This document shows positions 46,754 to 59,961 of a stretch of 64,000 nt of DNA, in pieces. The position numbers and the translations under genes were made by a program. The stretch's first letter is position 1. Each line of letters begins with the position of its first letter. The DNA is taken from contig NC_136004.1 of the NCBI RefSeq assembly GCF_048128805.1, positions 16,988,185 through 17,052,184 on the forward strand, given 5' to 3'. Origin of the DNA: Centroberyx gerrardi. Lineage: Eukaryota; Chordata; Actinopteri; Beryciformes; Berycidae. Under the pieces are notes generated by a model. It saw nothing but the letters and a program-made list of their open reading frames with translations, was not told the origin of the DNA and made no database searches.

Positions 46754-49700
46754 CTACTCCTCTGACCGCCGGGCGGGGCTGAATCTCCGGACTCTCTCGT
46801 AGAAGAGCAGGTAGGCGTTGGAAGACAGTGCCTCCTGCAGGCTGGCTTTGCGCACCGAGTCGTCTGACACCCAAAGCCACTGGGAGCTGAAGGGTGAGGA
46901 ACTGCGAGGCGAGGAAGGGCTGCGGCGGTACGTGACAAAATGTCCTGAGTGCATGTCGCCATGGTGGACCAGCACCGCCATGAGCTGGAAAAGATACTCT
47001 GAGGAACTAGGGGGGAAAGAAGACATACATAAACCCATGAACACTGAATAGCTTGATACTGTATGTGTTCTACCTTCAGGATCTGTTGGTTTAAAGGCGG
47101 TTTACCTGTAGTCGTATGTGAGGCTGAGCTGGGGGCTCACACCAGGAGAGTGGAGAAACACAGATGAGCAGGTTCCATTGGACAGAGGTTTGTTGTTGTT
47201 ATGGTGCTCCGCATCTGACAACAAAACACAACATGTTGATACTGTAGTAGAAAATACAAACTACATGTAATAAAAATAACTTTATTTATATAGCACATTT
47301 CGTACATTAAAATACAATGCAATGCTGTTGTTGTTTAGTGTCTGTTGTTCTGTATTTGTCTTTTCCAATGAGAAATACCAATAAATAAACCATGGGAAAA
47401 CAAAAAAGTAAAAAAATAAAAAATACAATGCAATGCGCTTTACATCATAAGTAAAAGTGCACAGATGAAAAGTAGATGGATAAAAGATTAAAAACAAACG
47501 AACACACAAGAAGAGATTCAAAGAAGAGATAAAAATAAAACTAGATAAACCTAGAAGGCACCAGAATGAATAACTAAATGGCTAAAATAAATGAATGCAT
47601 AAAAATAGTAATAACTGTAAAGCAAAACGATATATGGCAGGTTTGACTGATGCATCATACCGGTGCCGTTGGGGGTGGGCTTGTCCCCGGCCTCCTCGGA
47701 GCCCTCTGCCTTCAGCGGCTTGGGAACACACTTGATCCGCTGAAACCTCTGGATGGTGGCGTTGTGCTTGTAGCGGTCCATGGACAGGAACTCTGTGAAC
47801 TGCACATGCTCCTGCCTCTTGATGGGGGTTCCTTCGCTGGACCACGTCAGTCTCTGCAAATGGATGCAGAGGCACTGGGGGAGCTAGAAGGGGGAGGCAG
47901 ACATCAGACTGGCACACAGACTACAAATAATGACGACAACAGCTGGCACAAACTAAATGTACAGTTCTTGGTGTGTGTAGTTTGTTTGTCCGACCCTCAG
48001 ACTTCCAACAGGTTTTTCTATTGAAGGGACACAATAGTACTGCCAATTTTAGAAAAATTGGTTATTGAGGAATAAGGAGAAGTTTTGGTTTTGGTCTGGA
48101 CAATATTTTTAGATAAATACCTTTCCCAGTTTAAGCTGTTTGATAAATGTTGTCCTCTGGCTTTCCAGGACCGGCCCACTCACTAAGGACCCTTGTTGAA
48201 GCTGAGGGGAAATTGTCCAAAAGAAAAACTTATCAAAATGAGTAAAATCAATCTCTGTAAATAAACACACAGGCCCTTCTGATGTATACCAATGCATATG
48301 ATTGGAGATTGAAGTTACCTTGCTACTAGTTTTGTCTAGGTTTTTTGTTTTTTTTACAAAGCGATCACTCGATTTGTTATAAGGGAAGATGCTGGCAATG
48401 CAGGAGACGTACCTTGGTGCAGTTTTCACACTCTACTTCTTTAATGGTTTCTGAGGAGATGAAATGCTGAAGACACTGATCTAGAGAGACAGGCCGACCC
48501 TAAGGACAAATACCCATTAGACTATGACATAAAGTTCAACAGACACATTTAGAAGCTGTTCATATTAAGTAGATATACTATGATAACTGTGCTTCACCAC
48601 AATATGTTTTTTACTCTTTTTCTTTAAAATTTTTATTAATTATTTGTACTGCTCAGTATTGGCGTTCTTGCTTACCCACTGAGGTGAAGGGATGGACAGG
48701 GAGAGGCTCTCGAATGAGTCATATCGCACCGGACTCTACAAAAAGGTTTAAAGGTTAGGGCGAGAAGACAACACAAACTAACTTACTATTCAGTTCCTTA
48801 GCCAAAACAAACTCACTTGTTGCTCACAGCGCTTGCATGACATGTTGCTTGTTAACCGGCCGTGAAAAGGATGTTGAAACTTCCAAGGACTTGGTATTGG
48901 ATGAAGAGGGGCTGCAAAAAGAAACATGTATCTTGCTGAAATGTATTTCTCTCTGGTGTGATATTCCATAGCACAATTACTTCTCTCCTTACCTCGACTT
49001 CTGCAAGTCATAGTTTTCTCATCTAGTTCAGGGAGACTCTGGAATAAAAAAAGAAAAAACACACAGAATAAACAGGAGTGCAGGGCCATAGTATTCATTA
49101 CTCACACTTGTAGGAAACTGGCCATGGTTCACATGCTGAAGAGAGATTTTCAAAACAGCATAAAGCAGAATTTGGATGAAAATGAACAAGTGCACAAATC
49201 TCTCTACAGAACCCACATGCACTCCGATATATTCTGCACTCCACCTCTTCTCAGAGAAACAGCTTTTAAATGTTTACTGGAGAGACTACATTACATCCAG
49301 TAATGACTTATTTCCATACTGTTTTTCTTTGCAAGGAAAAATAATTGGACTGAATTTTTTTTTCCAATTAGATTAGCAAGTCTAATATTAATGCATCTAT
49401 CTATTAGCGAAACTCAACCTTTGTCCCATTGCAGTCTATTCATAAAAGATGAGCTATGAATCATTTCTCATAAGTACACCCTCTCATTTTCTAATTAGTG
49501 CGCATACTGTATGGCCAATGATTCATTCATTCATTTTGAATTTTGAACCCCACCCCATGTATTTTACTTGGCAACTGACTACTGATGACTAACGAGTGTT
49601 TAGATTCAATCAGGAACATGTTATCTATTTGTCAAATTTGAGTCAGTTTCCTGTACCAATTGTTACAGCGAACAAAGTGTACAAGCGCACAGCAGTATCC

Positions 49701-50674
49701 AACACCTACTGAGCAACACACTGTGTCGCTGTGTGCAGGGCTCCTGCTGTGTGTCTTGTGCTCCCTACAGATTATACGTTTATGTCAAGAAAACTGTAGT
49801 GTAGAGCAAACTGAAAGCATCTGTATTCAGGACAGATTTGTACATAGTCTTTAGAAATAATGAAAGTAGAGAGAGGGCAACTTGCCTCGAGCGACTGCAT
49901 GTCAAACAAGTGAGTGACTTTGGGTTGACGATCCCGCTCCTCCTCCAAAGAAGATGTAAGGACGTGAAAAAGTTCATGGGCATCCTTGGAAGGGGCAAAC
50001 AGACAGAAATATACAGCTGTTGAGACCTGAATAAAACGCAGCACTACACATTATAAGACATGACCAAAAATACCAATCTACAGCCTTATTGACCTACCTG
50101 CTCTTCAAACGAGCTGATGTGCCACCGGTACAGTCTGAGAACGTCCAGCAGGCACCCAGCATCAAGTACATCCTCCTCCCCTGGGTCGTCACTGGACAGG
50201 GCTGTGCAGGGCGTTTATATCAGTAGTGTCCATGTCAAAAACTGGGATCAACTTTAGGTGTCTACTAGGTTCTACTGGCTCATATTAAAAGACTGGGTTT
50301 ACACACCTTTGAGGAGCTGAAGGAGAGTCCTGGACAGCTGGTTATCTTTGCCCGGCTGCTCCTCAGACGCACTTGAAAAAGTCTCCAGCCACCTGATGAA
50401 GGAAGGACATGCTGCCAGGCCCTGAAGCAAAGAGTTCAGGAAGCAAGTGTTGCCCAGGTTCAGCAGGCCTGGAACCATACCTGCAGGGAAAGACGAGCCT
50501 TTGTAAGTGACTGCATTATAGCCAACGTATTGTACATGATCAAGATATTACTTTGCTATACTAATTCTTACCTCTCTTCCTCTTCTTTCGCTCTGTAATT
50601 GGGCCCCACAGAACGTAAACTCCAGCTGCAATGGCAGCAGCTATCCCACCTATGACACCCCAGTTTTTTATCAT
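46754..50674 (-). CDS. usp30: usp30, mitochondrial outer-membrane ubiquitin-specific protease
   Basis: Deubiquitinase that opposes PINK1/Parkin mitophagy and acts on mitochondrial import and peroxisomes. Coding exons in gene order: 50572-50674, 50307-50480, 50098-50201, 49886-49984, 48993-49038, 48817-48911, 48676-48735, 48413-48499, 48121-48201, 47661-47883, 47106-47214, 46754-47006. They close to 477 codons plus TAG. The N-terminus MIKNWGVIGGIAAAIAAGVY is the single membrane anchor, followed by basic ERKKRKR. Catalytic Cys is in LGNTCFLNSLLQG, His in MHSGHFVTY, and Ser in WVSDDSVRK, the unusual Cys-His-Ser triad known for USP30. Zinc-ligand CxxC pairs occur in SCKRCEQ and CENCTK. Human USP30 is 517 residues, with about 30 more at the N-terminus. 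The intron after 49886 has a GC donor. Confidence 0.95.
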
Positions 50675-51905
50675 CTTGGTTCTGAAAAGACAATTCATGT
50701 AAATGAGCATATTTGGCACAAGCTCAGAGGGTCTACATGAGCAACTTGTCAAGGCAGATGTGAAATTCCTCGTATCTACTACTGAGAGTCTACATGGCCT
50801 AAACTGTGAGCTACCCTGTGGCACAAGAGAGCCAAGTGAACCAGTAACATTATTAACACAAAATCAGGTTAAGAGATTGATTCACCTGAGTAAAATGGCT
50901 GCGGATTTGTGCCACAGTTATAATTTTCTTCCTATAGTGTTCTATGACTTTTACTATCTCTTACCATCTCTCACTGTCTGCATGATGACAGCAGCGATTC
51001 AGGTCAGACTTTGAAAACAGGCTGCACTGTGAGATCAAGACGTTATGTTATTTTCTGAAATGATTTTTGTGCTACACCTCCTAGCATGTGCTTCAGTCTC
51101 AGAACATGCACTATCCATCACATGGCATCTGACTTGGGATTGTTCTAAAATGGATTCCCCATACAACTTAGTACTACTTAGTACTACCACTTGATTCCTA
51201 TCAGGACGTACATTGGAGCAGAAGAGGGATGGACGGGAGGAAAAGAGAGAAAAGGTAGAAGGGATAGGAAGGAAGGGTAACTTGAGTGAACATACACACT
51301 TATACATCACAGATGAGATTCCCGTTGATGATGATTTAGTAGCCTATATCTGTCCTAAAATGATTTTGTGTATTCGTCATGTCTCAGAACATAAGTTATC
51401 GTCAGGTTCCAGTTAATGTCCTTTTACGGTGGCATTCACCTGTAGTTTCTACGATCGAAAAGGTAAAACTTGGAAAGCCAAGATTCTTTTGATTTCATCA
51501 AGAGACAAACACTGTTCCACAGTCATGTCTGGCTCAGAAAGATATGCTATGGGAATGGTAGGAAGACTGATTTTTAGACTTTGGGCAAACCTCATAAGTA
51601 TAGAACCGATACCTTTTCTCTTCCTCTCCAATAAAAGTACAGAAAGAGAAAAGGGCTCGTATCAGGGCTAAGTACATTAGTGATATGATTCATGATCCAA
51701 TTATCCAATTAATCCACTGATCTGTGGTAAAAATCAGGTCTGATCAGGCAAAGCCTCTTGCATCATAACCTACACAGCCAACAAAGTAGTTACACTATTA
51801 CAACTTAACCAACGCCTGGTCATGAACCAGCTCGGTCTATATTCATTAGCAACTAAGTGTTAGCTGCCGTTAAAGTAGCTAGCGTTAGCGTCATGGCTAA
51901 CTTAC

Positions 51906-51990
51906 CCGACGACATCGGTCAGGAGAGGTTAAGCTTCCCCCACGAATCTGACCAACGCACTATGTTGTCTCCACATATAAGTATCCAAGC
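51906..51990 (-). other. usp30: usp30 5' non-coding exon with short upstream ORF
   Basis: A clear donor (CGG before GTAAGT) ends this exon at 51906; its 5' end is not visible, so 51990 is a guess. Spliced to the acceptor at 50681 it contains an ATG (51913-51915) opening a 6-codon frame, MSSEPR. Its TGA overlaps the main start in ATGA. In the main frame a TAA lies upstream in this exon, so MIKNWG is the first usable start on this transcript. Confidence 0.55.
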
Positions 51991-53872
51991 TGCTATCTTG
52001 ATCTCGGATTAAAATCTCTCAATTCAACAAAAGAGTGTTGTTAGCAAGTTTTGCTAATGTAAACCGAGCTCCGTGCCTGTGTGTATATCGGGATCTTTCT
52101 TGTCTGCGTACATTGGGTTCAATGTACGACAGTGTAGTGATCCGTTTCACTCCTTTCCAAGTACAAGCTTAATAACGTTTGCTTGTTGTTTGCCAGGAGG
52201 GAGGTTTTACCTGACTACTGGTCCAGTGCCGAGGAACTCCCCAACAAGCTTATCGGAGCTTTCTGGTCTGCACCACAACATGCTGTTGTCTTTGCGGAAC
52301 TCCGTATTTTGTTTTGTATTTCAGACCGGACCCGTAAAAAGGCGTACCGAGGTGTTCGCAGTTTGCAGTCCGACCACGAAATGTTTGTTTGTTGCGCACA
52401 TCAACCTCTTTGTAGTAACGCGCCTCTGCCCTCTGGTTCTGTTCTGGTCGCTCTGCTTTTCTTAACAGGGAAAAATGCGCTCACCATGAGAGAGAGAGGA
52501 TGTGCGTATTTTCTCCATTTTGGAGCAGACAGGAGACAATACAGGGCCGGTCTGCATGCTGCACCGCACTGGGAGCAGGGGTTTCTGGAAATAGGAACCT
52601 GTAGTTCTTTACAAAGGGAATTGTAGTTTTCAGGATGGCTGAGAGTAGTGTATCTACAATTGTCAGTAAAGACAACAACTTGCGGTGAAATCACACACTG
52701 GAGGCAAACCTAATACCACCCCAGTGTGCGCACAAATGGGTTAGAGCTTGTGGGTTGTTAATTCCTGCAGATTCGATAGAAGGTTATTTTTAACTACTGA
52801 TAAAGGTAAGGAATTAATACTAATGCTAGTTAAATAATTATATCTCCCTGGGGTTGTGGGCTGAGGGCATTCTGGACGCCACATTTGCTCTTGGATTTGC
52901 TGCTTATAGTTGTGAGACTATAATGTAATATAGAAATACAAAAATATTAAACGAAGCCGATTTCATTTCAGTGTTTAAAAACTTAAACAACAACACTGCA
53001 GTCTCACATATTTTGGGGGAGTTAAAAACATGTTCAAAGATCATCTTTGATTCACAGTTGACTATTCATTAAAATGTTAATTATTTTGGGAAAAATCAGC
53101 ACAAAGTTATAAGTTGTTGTCATTCATATAGAAATAAAAATTATGAAAAATTATGAAAATGCATATTTTTGCATATAGGCTATATTGTGCAAAGAATTTG
53201 AGGAAAAAAAAATCATCAATCATATCAGAGTTGAAATTCCAGCCTAAATGTTGAATATGAATTGTTATTACAGAATAAGAATAAGAATTTATACTGCATT
53301 ATTTTAAACAGATTAATTTGGTCCTTATCTGACTTAATGCCAGGAAAAATACATTCGACACCCTTTCCCTTTCCAAAACTGTACATTTTTATATATGATT
53401 TTTAGATGAATTTTTATATGAGCATGGTCTAAATATCCATTTCATCAAAATATGCCTACACTTTATTTTCACTTCACATTTCATTGAATGTCCCTATGGA
53501 TGAATACTTGCCAACCTGTTTGGAGGCGGTGTAGAAACACTGTGTAGAAATAAGCAGCAGACCAAATTTGTGTTATTTGGACCTAGATACAAGGGCGCCC
53601 ACCTTATTGCACATAATGTCTTATTACTTATGAAGCCTAAAACATTTGAGCGGCTATTCGTCGGTGGTAATAAGCCATGTGTGGGACTGATCAGCAGTCC
53701 CAGTCCCAGATCCTATCCGCGCGCTCCGTGCTGTGACTCGGGCAGCGAAGCCTCCCATTGGCTGTCAGCTGACACCCGGAGCAGGTCGCTCTCCCTGGTG
53801 CTGAAATCGCTGCTTCTCGTGATAATGTAATGGCAATGAGGCAAAACAGAGCGTCAGCCGATAAACACCAAA
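51991..53872. other. usp30-svop divergent spacer
   Basis: About 1.9 kb between two divergent genes. The frames seen here (for example near 52.1-52.7 kb) share no recognisable domain and run on both strands over one another. The part just before svop (53.7-53.87 kb) is GC-richer and probably holds the svop promoter and leader. Confidence 0.5.
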
Positions 53873-56800
53873 ATGGACGATGATCTGTTCCAACTGAGAC
53901 AACTGCCGTGAGTAACCTCTGCTGCTCAGACACACGCCTTTTGCTTTTATTCATCACAACAGCCTTGTTTCGCCGAGCCCGACGCGTCGCCCTCTGACAG
54001 ACAGACAGACAGACAGACAGACCGACAGACAGACAGACAGACAGAGCCTCTTCGCATTGTGTTGTTTGATTAGCTCGTTGGACCGCGAGCAGCCTGTCAT
54101 TCCTTAAAAGCAGCAGACTCATGTAATAACATGCAGGATCCATCCAGGTAGAATATCTGAAAATGCTCCAAGTTTAAAATAAATAAATACAACTTATCAC
54201 GTTGAGGCACTGACTGTGCAGTTTGTTTACAGTCGTAGCATTTTGATGAGGGGCGACTAGTTTGGGTTTCTTTGCTTATTTATTTATAATACGCAGGTGT
54301 TTGTTGTGATTTCTAAGCGGAAGTTTACCACCGTCCTTGGATTTGTGCTGGCTGTTTTGACCCAGTACCTTGCTAACGTGATTATTTCAAGCCTACTCTA
54401 TACATGCATGCACTAAGCTAAAGGCTGTCCCTGACATGTCTAGCCTGGGTGTCAGAAGGAATGTTTTTTTTTACAACAGAAAAGAAACATTAACATGACA
54501 CATCGAATTTCCCAATTAAATGTTTTATTAATCAAATAATAGAAAGTATAGATCTGGAAGTAGCAATCCACTCCCAAATGTATTTCAGTTAGTAAAAAAC
54601 AACAACAATTGGCTGGACAAACAAGGGATTGTTACAATATTTCTGGATATTCACTTATTCAGTTATGCATTTCCCTTCACAGACAATTACATTGGCTTAC
54701 AGTACAAGACAGATATTTTTAGACATCTCACAAGATGATCTTCAGTACTGATACTTCCCATGGCAAGTCTTTCTTTAATTACAGTGATTAAGACATCACT
54801 GGCAGTCTCCAAGTTCCCTCCACTGTGGTTCATCCTCAACAAGCCTTCTATTATCCACCAGTGGGAGGAGATTATATCCTCAATTTTTAGACGACATGCA
54901 TGTCTTTGGGTGTTTAGCCTTAGAAGCTTGCCAAGGGGTGAAGATCAGTGTGCAGAACAATTGGCCTGACATGATTCACCCATAGGAGGATATCACCACC
55001 CGTTCACAAAATACAGCACAGCCAGAAAAAGCTCATATCACCAAGGCAACAGCCTCTGATTCTCATTTGTACTCGGCTTTGCCTTGGTATGAACCTTCTG
55101 GCAGTTCTTTGACCAGTTAGACGGTTGGACCTTTAAATCCTCCTGGGCGTCTTTGTTTTTGTCAGTGTTGTCAAGTTCCGCCGCACAGGTGAGAGCGCGC
55201 GCTCCGAGGATGACGGTGAGACTCGAGAACGGGACGTCAGGGTCGGCGCAGAGCAGACTGATCTGGAGTCTGTGGCGCTCGCAGATGGAGCGCCAGTTCC
55301 CCGGGAGTTTGCTAACCCGACTGATGGTACATTCTTCCTCACACAACTTCTTTGCTTCCCTATCCAAGCTCGATGCTCCCAGTTGTTCTCCATCCCTGAT
55401 GCAGGACAGTTTTAATCAAATGATATCTTTCAAGGTTTTCATATTTCTCATCCCCTCAGACACATTCATGGTGGAAGATGCTGTAGAGGCCATAGGCTTT
55501 GGGACGTTTCAGTGGAAACTCTCCGTCCTTACTGGTCTGTCCTGGGTGAGAGCCGCTCTTTAGTGAAAATATGTCAATTCCATTTGTGGGACACCATGTC
55601 TGTGTGTGCATTCCTTTCAGTGAATACTAATGCATTTTCTGTCCTGATGGTGGTTTGTTCAGATGGCTGATGCCATGGAGATGATGATCCTCAGCATCTT
55701 AGCCCCACAACTCCACTGTGAGTGGAGACTGCCAAGCCTGGAGGTGGCACTACTTACATCGGTAATGGCTCCCTCACGTCCATAAAGTGCTCCTGTTTGT
55801 AGTGCTGTGTTGTTCTGATAGATGCTGATGAAGTGCTTGGAAATTGTTTTGAAATAAGTGCTTGTCTGGAACAGTGACAACAATATGTGGGGGGCTCCTG
55901 ACTTTTCCTGACAATATTCCTTCTTTTGTCTGGTCTTTAGTTCATTAGATATTCGTTGCAATGTTTTTCTTTGAATGACTATTAAAACCATATTTACTTT
56001 TCTGAGTATAATATAAACAACATGTAAACATGAGAATTACAACATTCACTGTCTGCCAAAAGATATCACTCATTTCACCCTCAGTGACTATCAGTAACTC
56101 TCTCAGAAAAAAGATGTACAGAACAGTTTACAGTTTGGAAATATGCATGAAATGATGATTTTTAGTGAAATGCACCTTTAAGATGGTGCAAAATTGCAGT
56201 GACACTATCATGCATTAATTCCCATTGATTTTTTTTTATTACTGCAGGCAGTGTTTATTGGAATGATGATCAGCTCTTCCCTTTGGGGAAACATATCTGA
56301 CAAGTACGGCAGGAAGACAGTAAGTTCTACTAATGCTTCTGTTTGACAGGAAGAGGATTTCTATTGGGTAGAAGTAGACCACATGGCATGATGTACTGAC
56401 TGTCTGTGACGCCCCTCAGGGATCATACTATGGCAAAAGATTAATTAAAAATGATGAATACACATAAGCAGTTTTATTAATTGGTAAAACAATTAGCCTC
56501 CATTGTCGGCAGCTCCAGTGTTCAGGATTGTTTTTCATACTCTTTAAATGCATAAATACAAAAGGCATAATAAATAATTGAAAACTTTGACACGTAATGA
56601 AATAACATATCTCTGTAGTTTGTAGCTTTGCTTTTGGGTTTCAAAATAGAAGCGAGTGAGTAACATCACTACAGATACAGGAGAGGAGACATTACTGGTG
56701 GATCGTTCATAATCTCATACGGGGGCTATAAGTGCTGAAAAATGAAAATGTTCTCCTGAAGTGAAATATTCGATCACAGTGATTTATTTAGCAGCTTGTT

Positions 56801-59800
56801 GTGTTTTGACGGTCTGTGCCTGCAGGGTCTGAAGATGAGCGTGTTGTGGACCATGTTCTACGGCCTCATGAGTGCTTTTGCACCCGTCTACGGCTGGATC
56901 CTCTTCCTCCGCGCTCTGGTGGGCTTCGGCATCGGAGGAGCCCCGCAGTCGTAAGCACCCCACTTTTCTCCCTCTGAAAATGTAATGATGTGAGTTGGGA
57001 CTAACCGTGACGTGTCTCTCCTTACAAGGGTGACTCTGTATGCTGAATTTCTGCCGATGAGGTCCAGAGCCACATGCATCTTGCTGATAGAGGTACGGAC
57101 GACCCGTTACGATGCCACCCGTCTGTCATCCCTCCAGCCACAGCACTGCATGCCTAGTATCTTCAGTATCCACTTTCCCACTGTGTAAATTGCTGTTCCC
57201 TCACAGATATTTTGGGCGCTCGGCACTGTGTTTGAGGTGCTTTTAGCAATCCTGGTGATGCCCACTCTGGGCTGGCGTTGGCTGCTCGGCCTTTCTACCA
57301 TTCCTCTCTTCATCTTTGCTATCCTGTGCTTTGTGAGTATGAGGTTATCAGCAGTTCCAGTTTAGCTTAATATCAAAACAGATTAAGAAAGTATTAAGAA
57401 TTACAGCAACTGACATGTCACTGTTTCGGGGGGAACAAGTGGCTACCAGAGAGCGCTCGATACGACGTGCTGACGGGGAACCAGGAGAAAGCTCTGGCCA
57501 CCTTGAAGCGCATCGCCACAGAGAACGGAGCGCCCATGCCACTGGGAAAACTCATCGCTGCCAGACAGGTACAGCCTATCTCTAAAGGGATGTAATTCAT
57601 ACATTGTTCATGAACGAGCCCTAACCGCTTCTCTCAATTTGTCATTTGCATATTAATGTTTCCTTTGTTGAATCTCTTTCTTTGTTGAATCTGTCTGTTT
57701 TTGGATTAGGAGGATCGTGGGAAGATTCGAGACTTGTTTTCATCACACTTTCGCTGGACCACAGTTCTGCTGTGGTTTATTTGGTAAACGAGTGCTAATT
57801 ATATCACAGTCATATCCCCAACTGTGAATAGATTTCCTCAACTCGTTCACATTGTATTTCTTATCTGCCAAGTCGTATTCATCTGACTTTTATTTTAAAT
57901 TGCTCATTAAGTTCTTGTTAACTAGCGCTGCTTTGTCCTGTGAGGATCCAGAGAGAGTGTTGTGTCTCTGTCTCCTCAGGTTCTCCAATGCCTTCTCCTA
58001 CTACGGCCTGGTGCTGCTCACCACAGAGCTTTTCCAAGAGGGAGGTGCATGTGGAGGTGAGTCACTGCTCCACTCACACCAACATAACACCACCTCACAC
58101 ACTCAAGGACACACACTTTAACTTTGTAGGCTGAAAACACAGATAACCTATAGTTCAAAGACTGTTCTGCCTCACAATACAGTTAAGTGTTTTATTTGAA
58201 TAAAATAGTTCAAACTGAAATGGGAAATGCTGTTAGGGACCCATGTGTTTGGATATATGAAAACCGCAAATAAGGCGTGTTTCTGTGAATCACTGTAAGA
58301 ATACATTGTTACCTTTTTTATGTACACAGATTTGGTTGTTTGTCTCTAAAAGTGATGCAGACCATCATTGACTGCAGAGCGAGCCGGTGCCGTGTTGTGT
58401 AAGCTGTTTGTTGTGTTATCGCTCCCTCTAGTGTCCAAAGGTAATAAGATGGAGCCCCGATGCAGCTTGGAGTGTAAATACCTGAACTCTGACGACTATA
58501 AGGACCTGCTGTGGACCACCTTATCTGAATTCCCAGGTACACTTCAGTAAAGTCTTCACTGGGTCAACCAATTTATTTTCAGTACAGTAATTTTATCATT
58601 TTATAATTTACACTTGTGATGAACTTTGTGATACATGCGATTTGGGGAACTTTATTGATTACGTTTGTGACACAGGACTGCTGGTGACATTGTGGGCTAT
58701 TGACCGTTTGGGAAGGAGGAAGACCATGGCATTGTGCTTCTTCGTCTTCTCTCTATGCATTATTCCACTCTATGCTTGCATTGGGAGGTAAGGTGGACCA
58801 GAGAGTCAGAATGCATTTTTTGACAGAAACATGTAAAAAAGCGCTTGTGAAATAGTGGATCCACCATTTATGCCAATAAGAGTTTTGCTGTTGGTTTTTG
58901 TTACAGGACGTCCATGACGGTGTTGATATTCATCGCCAGGGCGTTCATCGCAGGAGGATTCCAGGCTGCCTATGTGTACACTCCAGAGGTAAGGCTGTAG
59001 GCAGAGGTGACCAAGTCAATTTTGCATGAGTCCCAAGTCTCAAGTCACGTCCCGAGTCTAAATGTAGAACACCAAGTCAAGACAGAACAAATCAAGAGTC
59101 CAGTATCAATTTAATACCTTAAAGAAAACAAAATATCTAGGACTTTTCAATGCAATATTGTTTTAATAGGATAGTTGGTATTTCAATTAAATTCAGTTGT
59201 CTAGTGGAACAAATCTCACAAGAACACAAGATCTTTAGTCAAGACTTGAGAAACCTTTTCAAGTCATCAAAGTACAAGTCAAAATCAAGTCCCGAGTCAC
59301 TAGAACCCAAGTCAAGTCTCAAGTATTCTCTTCATGTATCAAGTCAAGTCTCAAGCAATTAAAATTGTGACTGAGTCTGACTCGAGTCCAAGTCAGGTGA
59401 CTTGAGTCCCCACTTCTGATCGTAAAGAGTAAAGATTTATAAGTGTGTTATCAGTCTGGTGTCGAGAATTATCTCAGCTCTTTGAGCAAATCAGTAACAG
59501 GAGCTGAAGGCCGGACAAGGCACTCTCCTCACTGTTTTGTGAACCTCTGCAGGTCTACCCAACAGCGACCAGGGCTTTAGGTCTGGGAACAAGTAGTGGA
59601 ATGGCCAGAGTCGGAGCCCTTATTACACCTTTTGTTGCGCAGGTAACACCAAGCGTCCATCACCAATTTTCTCCTTTCAATATTGTACCAAAACAGACTG
59701 TAATAGCAAGTTAATCATTTTTGTTTGCTGCTGGCCCTCGTCCTGCAGGTGATGCTGGAGTCCTCTGTGTACCTGACGCTCTCTGTGTACTGCTGCTGCT

Positions 59801-59961
59801 GCCTGTTAGCTGCCTTCGCCTCCTGCGCTCTGCCGATCGAGACAACGGGCCGGGGCCTGCAGGAGTCCAGCCACCGGGAATGGGGCCAGGAGATGATGGG
59901 CCGGGCCTCGTCCCGCAGCCCAGGGGGAATCCCCCACTCCAGCTCGGGCTCCCAGGACTGA
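53873..59961 (+). CDS. svop: svop, synaptic vesicle 2-related protein (MFS transporter)
   Basis: Twelve-span major-facilitator protein of synaptic vesicles, related to SV2; substrate not firmly known. Exons: 53873-53907, 55166-55326, 55460-55545, 55663-55761, 56248-56319, 56826-56950, 57029-57092, 57207-57332, 57440-57568, 57710-57783, 57980-58056, 58432-58536, 58676-58787, 58907-58988, 59553-59642, 59749-59961. Phases close to 549 codons plus TGA; human SVOP is 548. Start [20 protein letters not shown]. Cytoplasmic acidic N-terminus, then ATFM-like [18 protein letters not shown] signatures: [12 protein letters not shown] between spans 2 and 3, LPESARYD after span 6, [10 protein letters not shown], and [14 protein letters not shown] in the C half. 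C-terminus [20 protein letters not shown] is strongly SVOP-like. Divergent from usp30, convergent with dao. Confidence 0.96.
53995..54045 (+). repeat. (GACA)n tetranucleotide microsatellite
   Basis: About 50 bp of ACAG/GACA units with one substitution, in svop intron 1. Confidence 0.95.
59002..59418. mobile_element. AAGTC-rich dispersed repeat with hAT-like ends
   Basis: The element in the svop intron between exons 58907-58988 and 59553-59642 begins CAGAGGTG and ends CACTTCTG, which are inverted matches at 7 of 8 positions. The interior is full of degenerate AAGTC/GAGTC units in both halves. Such repeats are common in fish. No clear 8-bp target duplication is seen (GCTGTAGG against ATCGTAAA), so the class stays uncertain. 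It begins 13 bp after an svop donor site. Confidence 0.5.

Noticed and set aside
52073-52694. Frames of 97-147 codons on both strands between usp30 and svop
   Set aside because: Mutually overlapping, no family resemblance, no splice context; the area is the divergent promoter spacer.
54760-54969. 69-codon plus frame in svop intron 1
   Set aside because: No homology recognised, no splice phase fit with svop exons 1 and 2.
55038-55393. 109-codon minus-strand frame that looked like a nested gene
   Set aside because: The plus strand here is svop exon 2 ([16 protein letters not shown]), in correct phase with exons 1 and 3; the minus frame is its complement.
59002-59418. CRISPR-like or satellite array reading of the AAGTC repeats
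   Set aside because: Units are 5-10 bp, degenerate and without regular spacers; the organism is a vertebrate.
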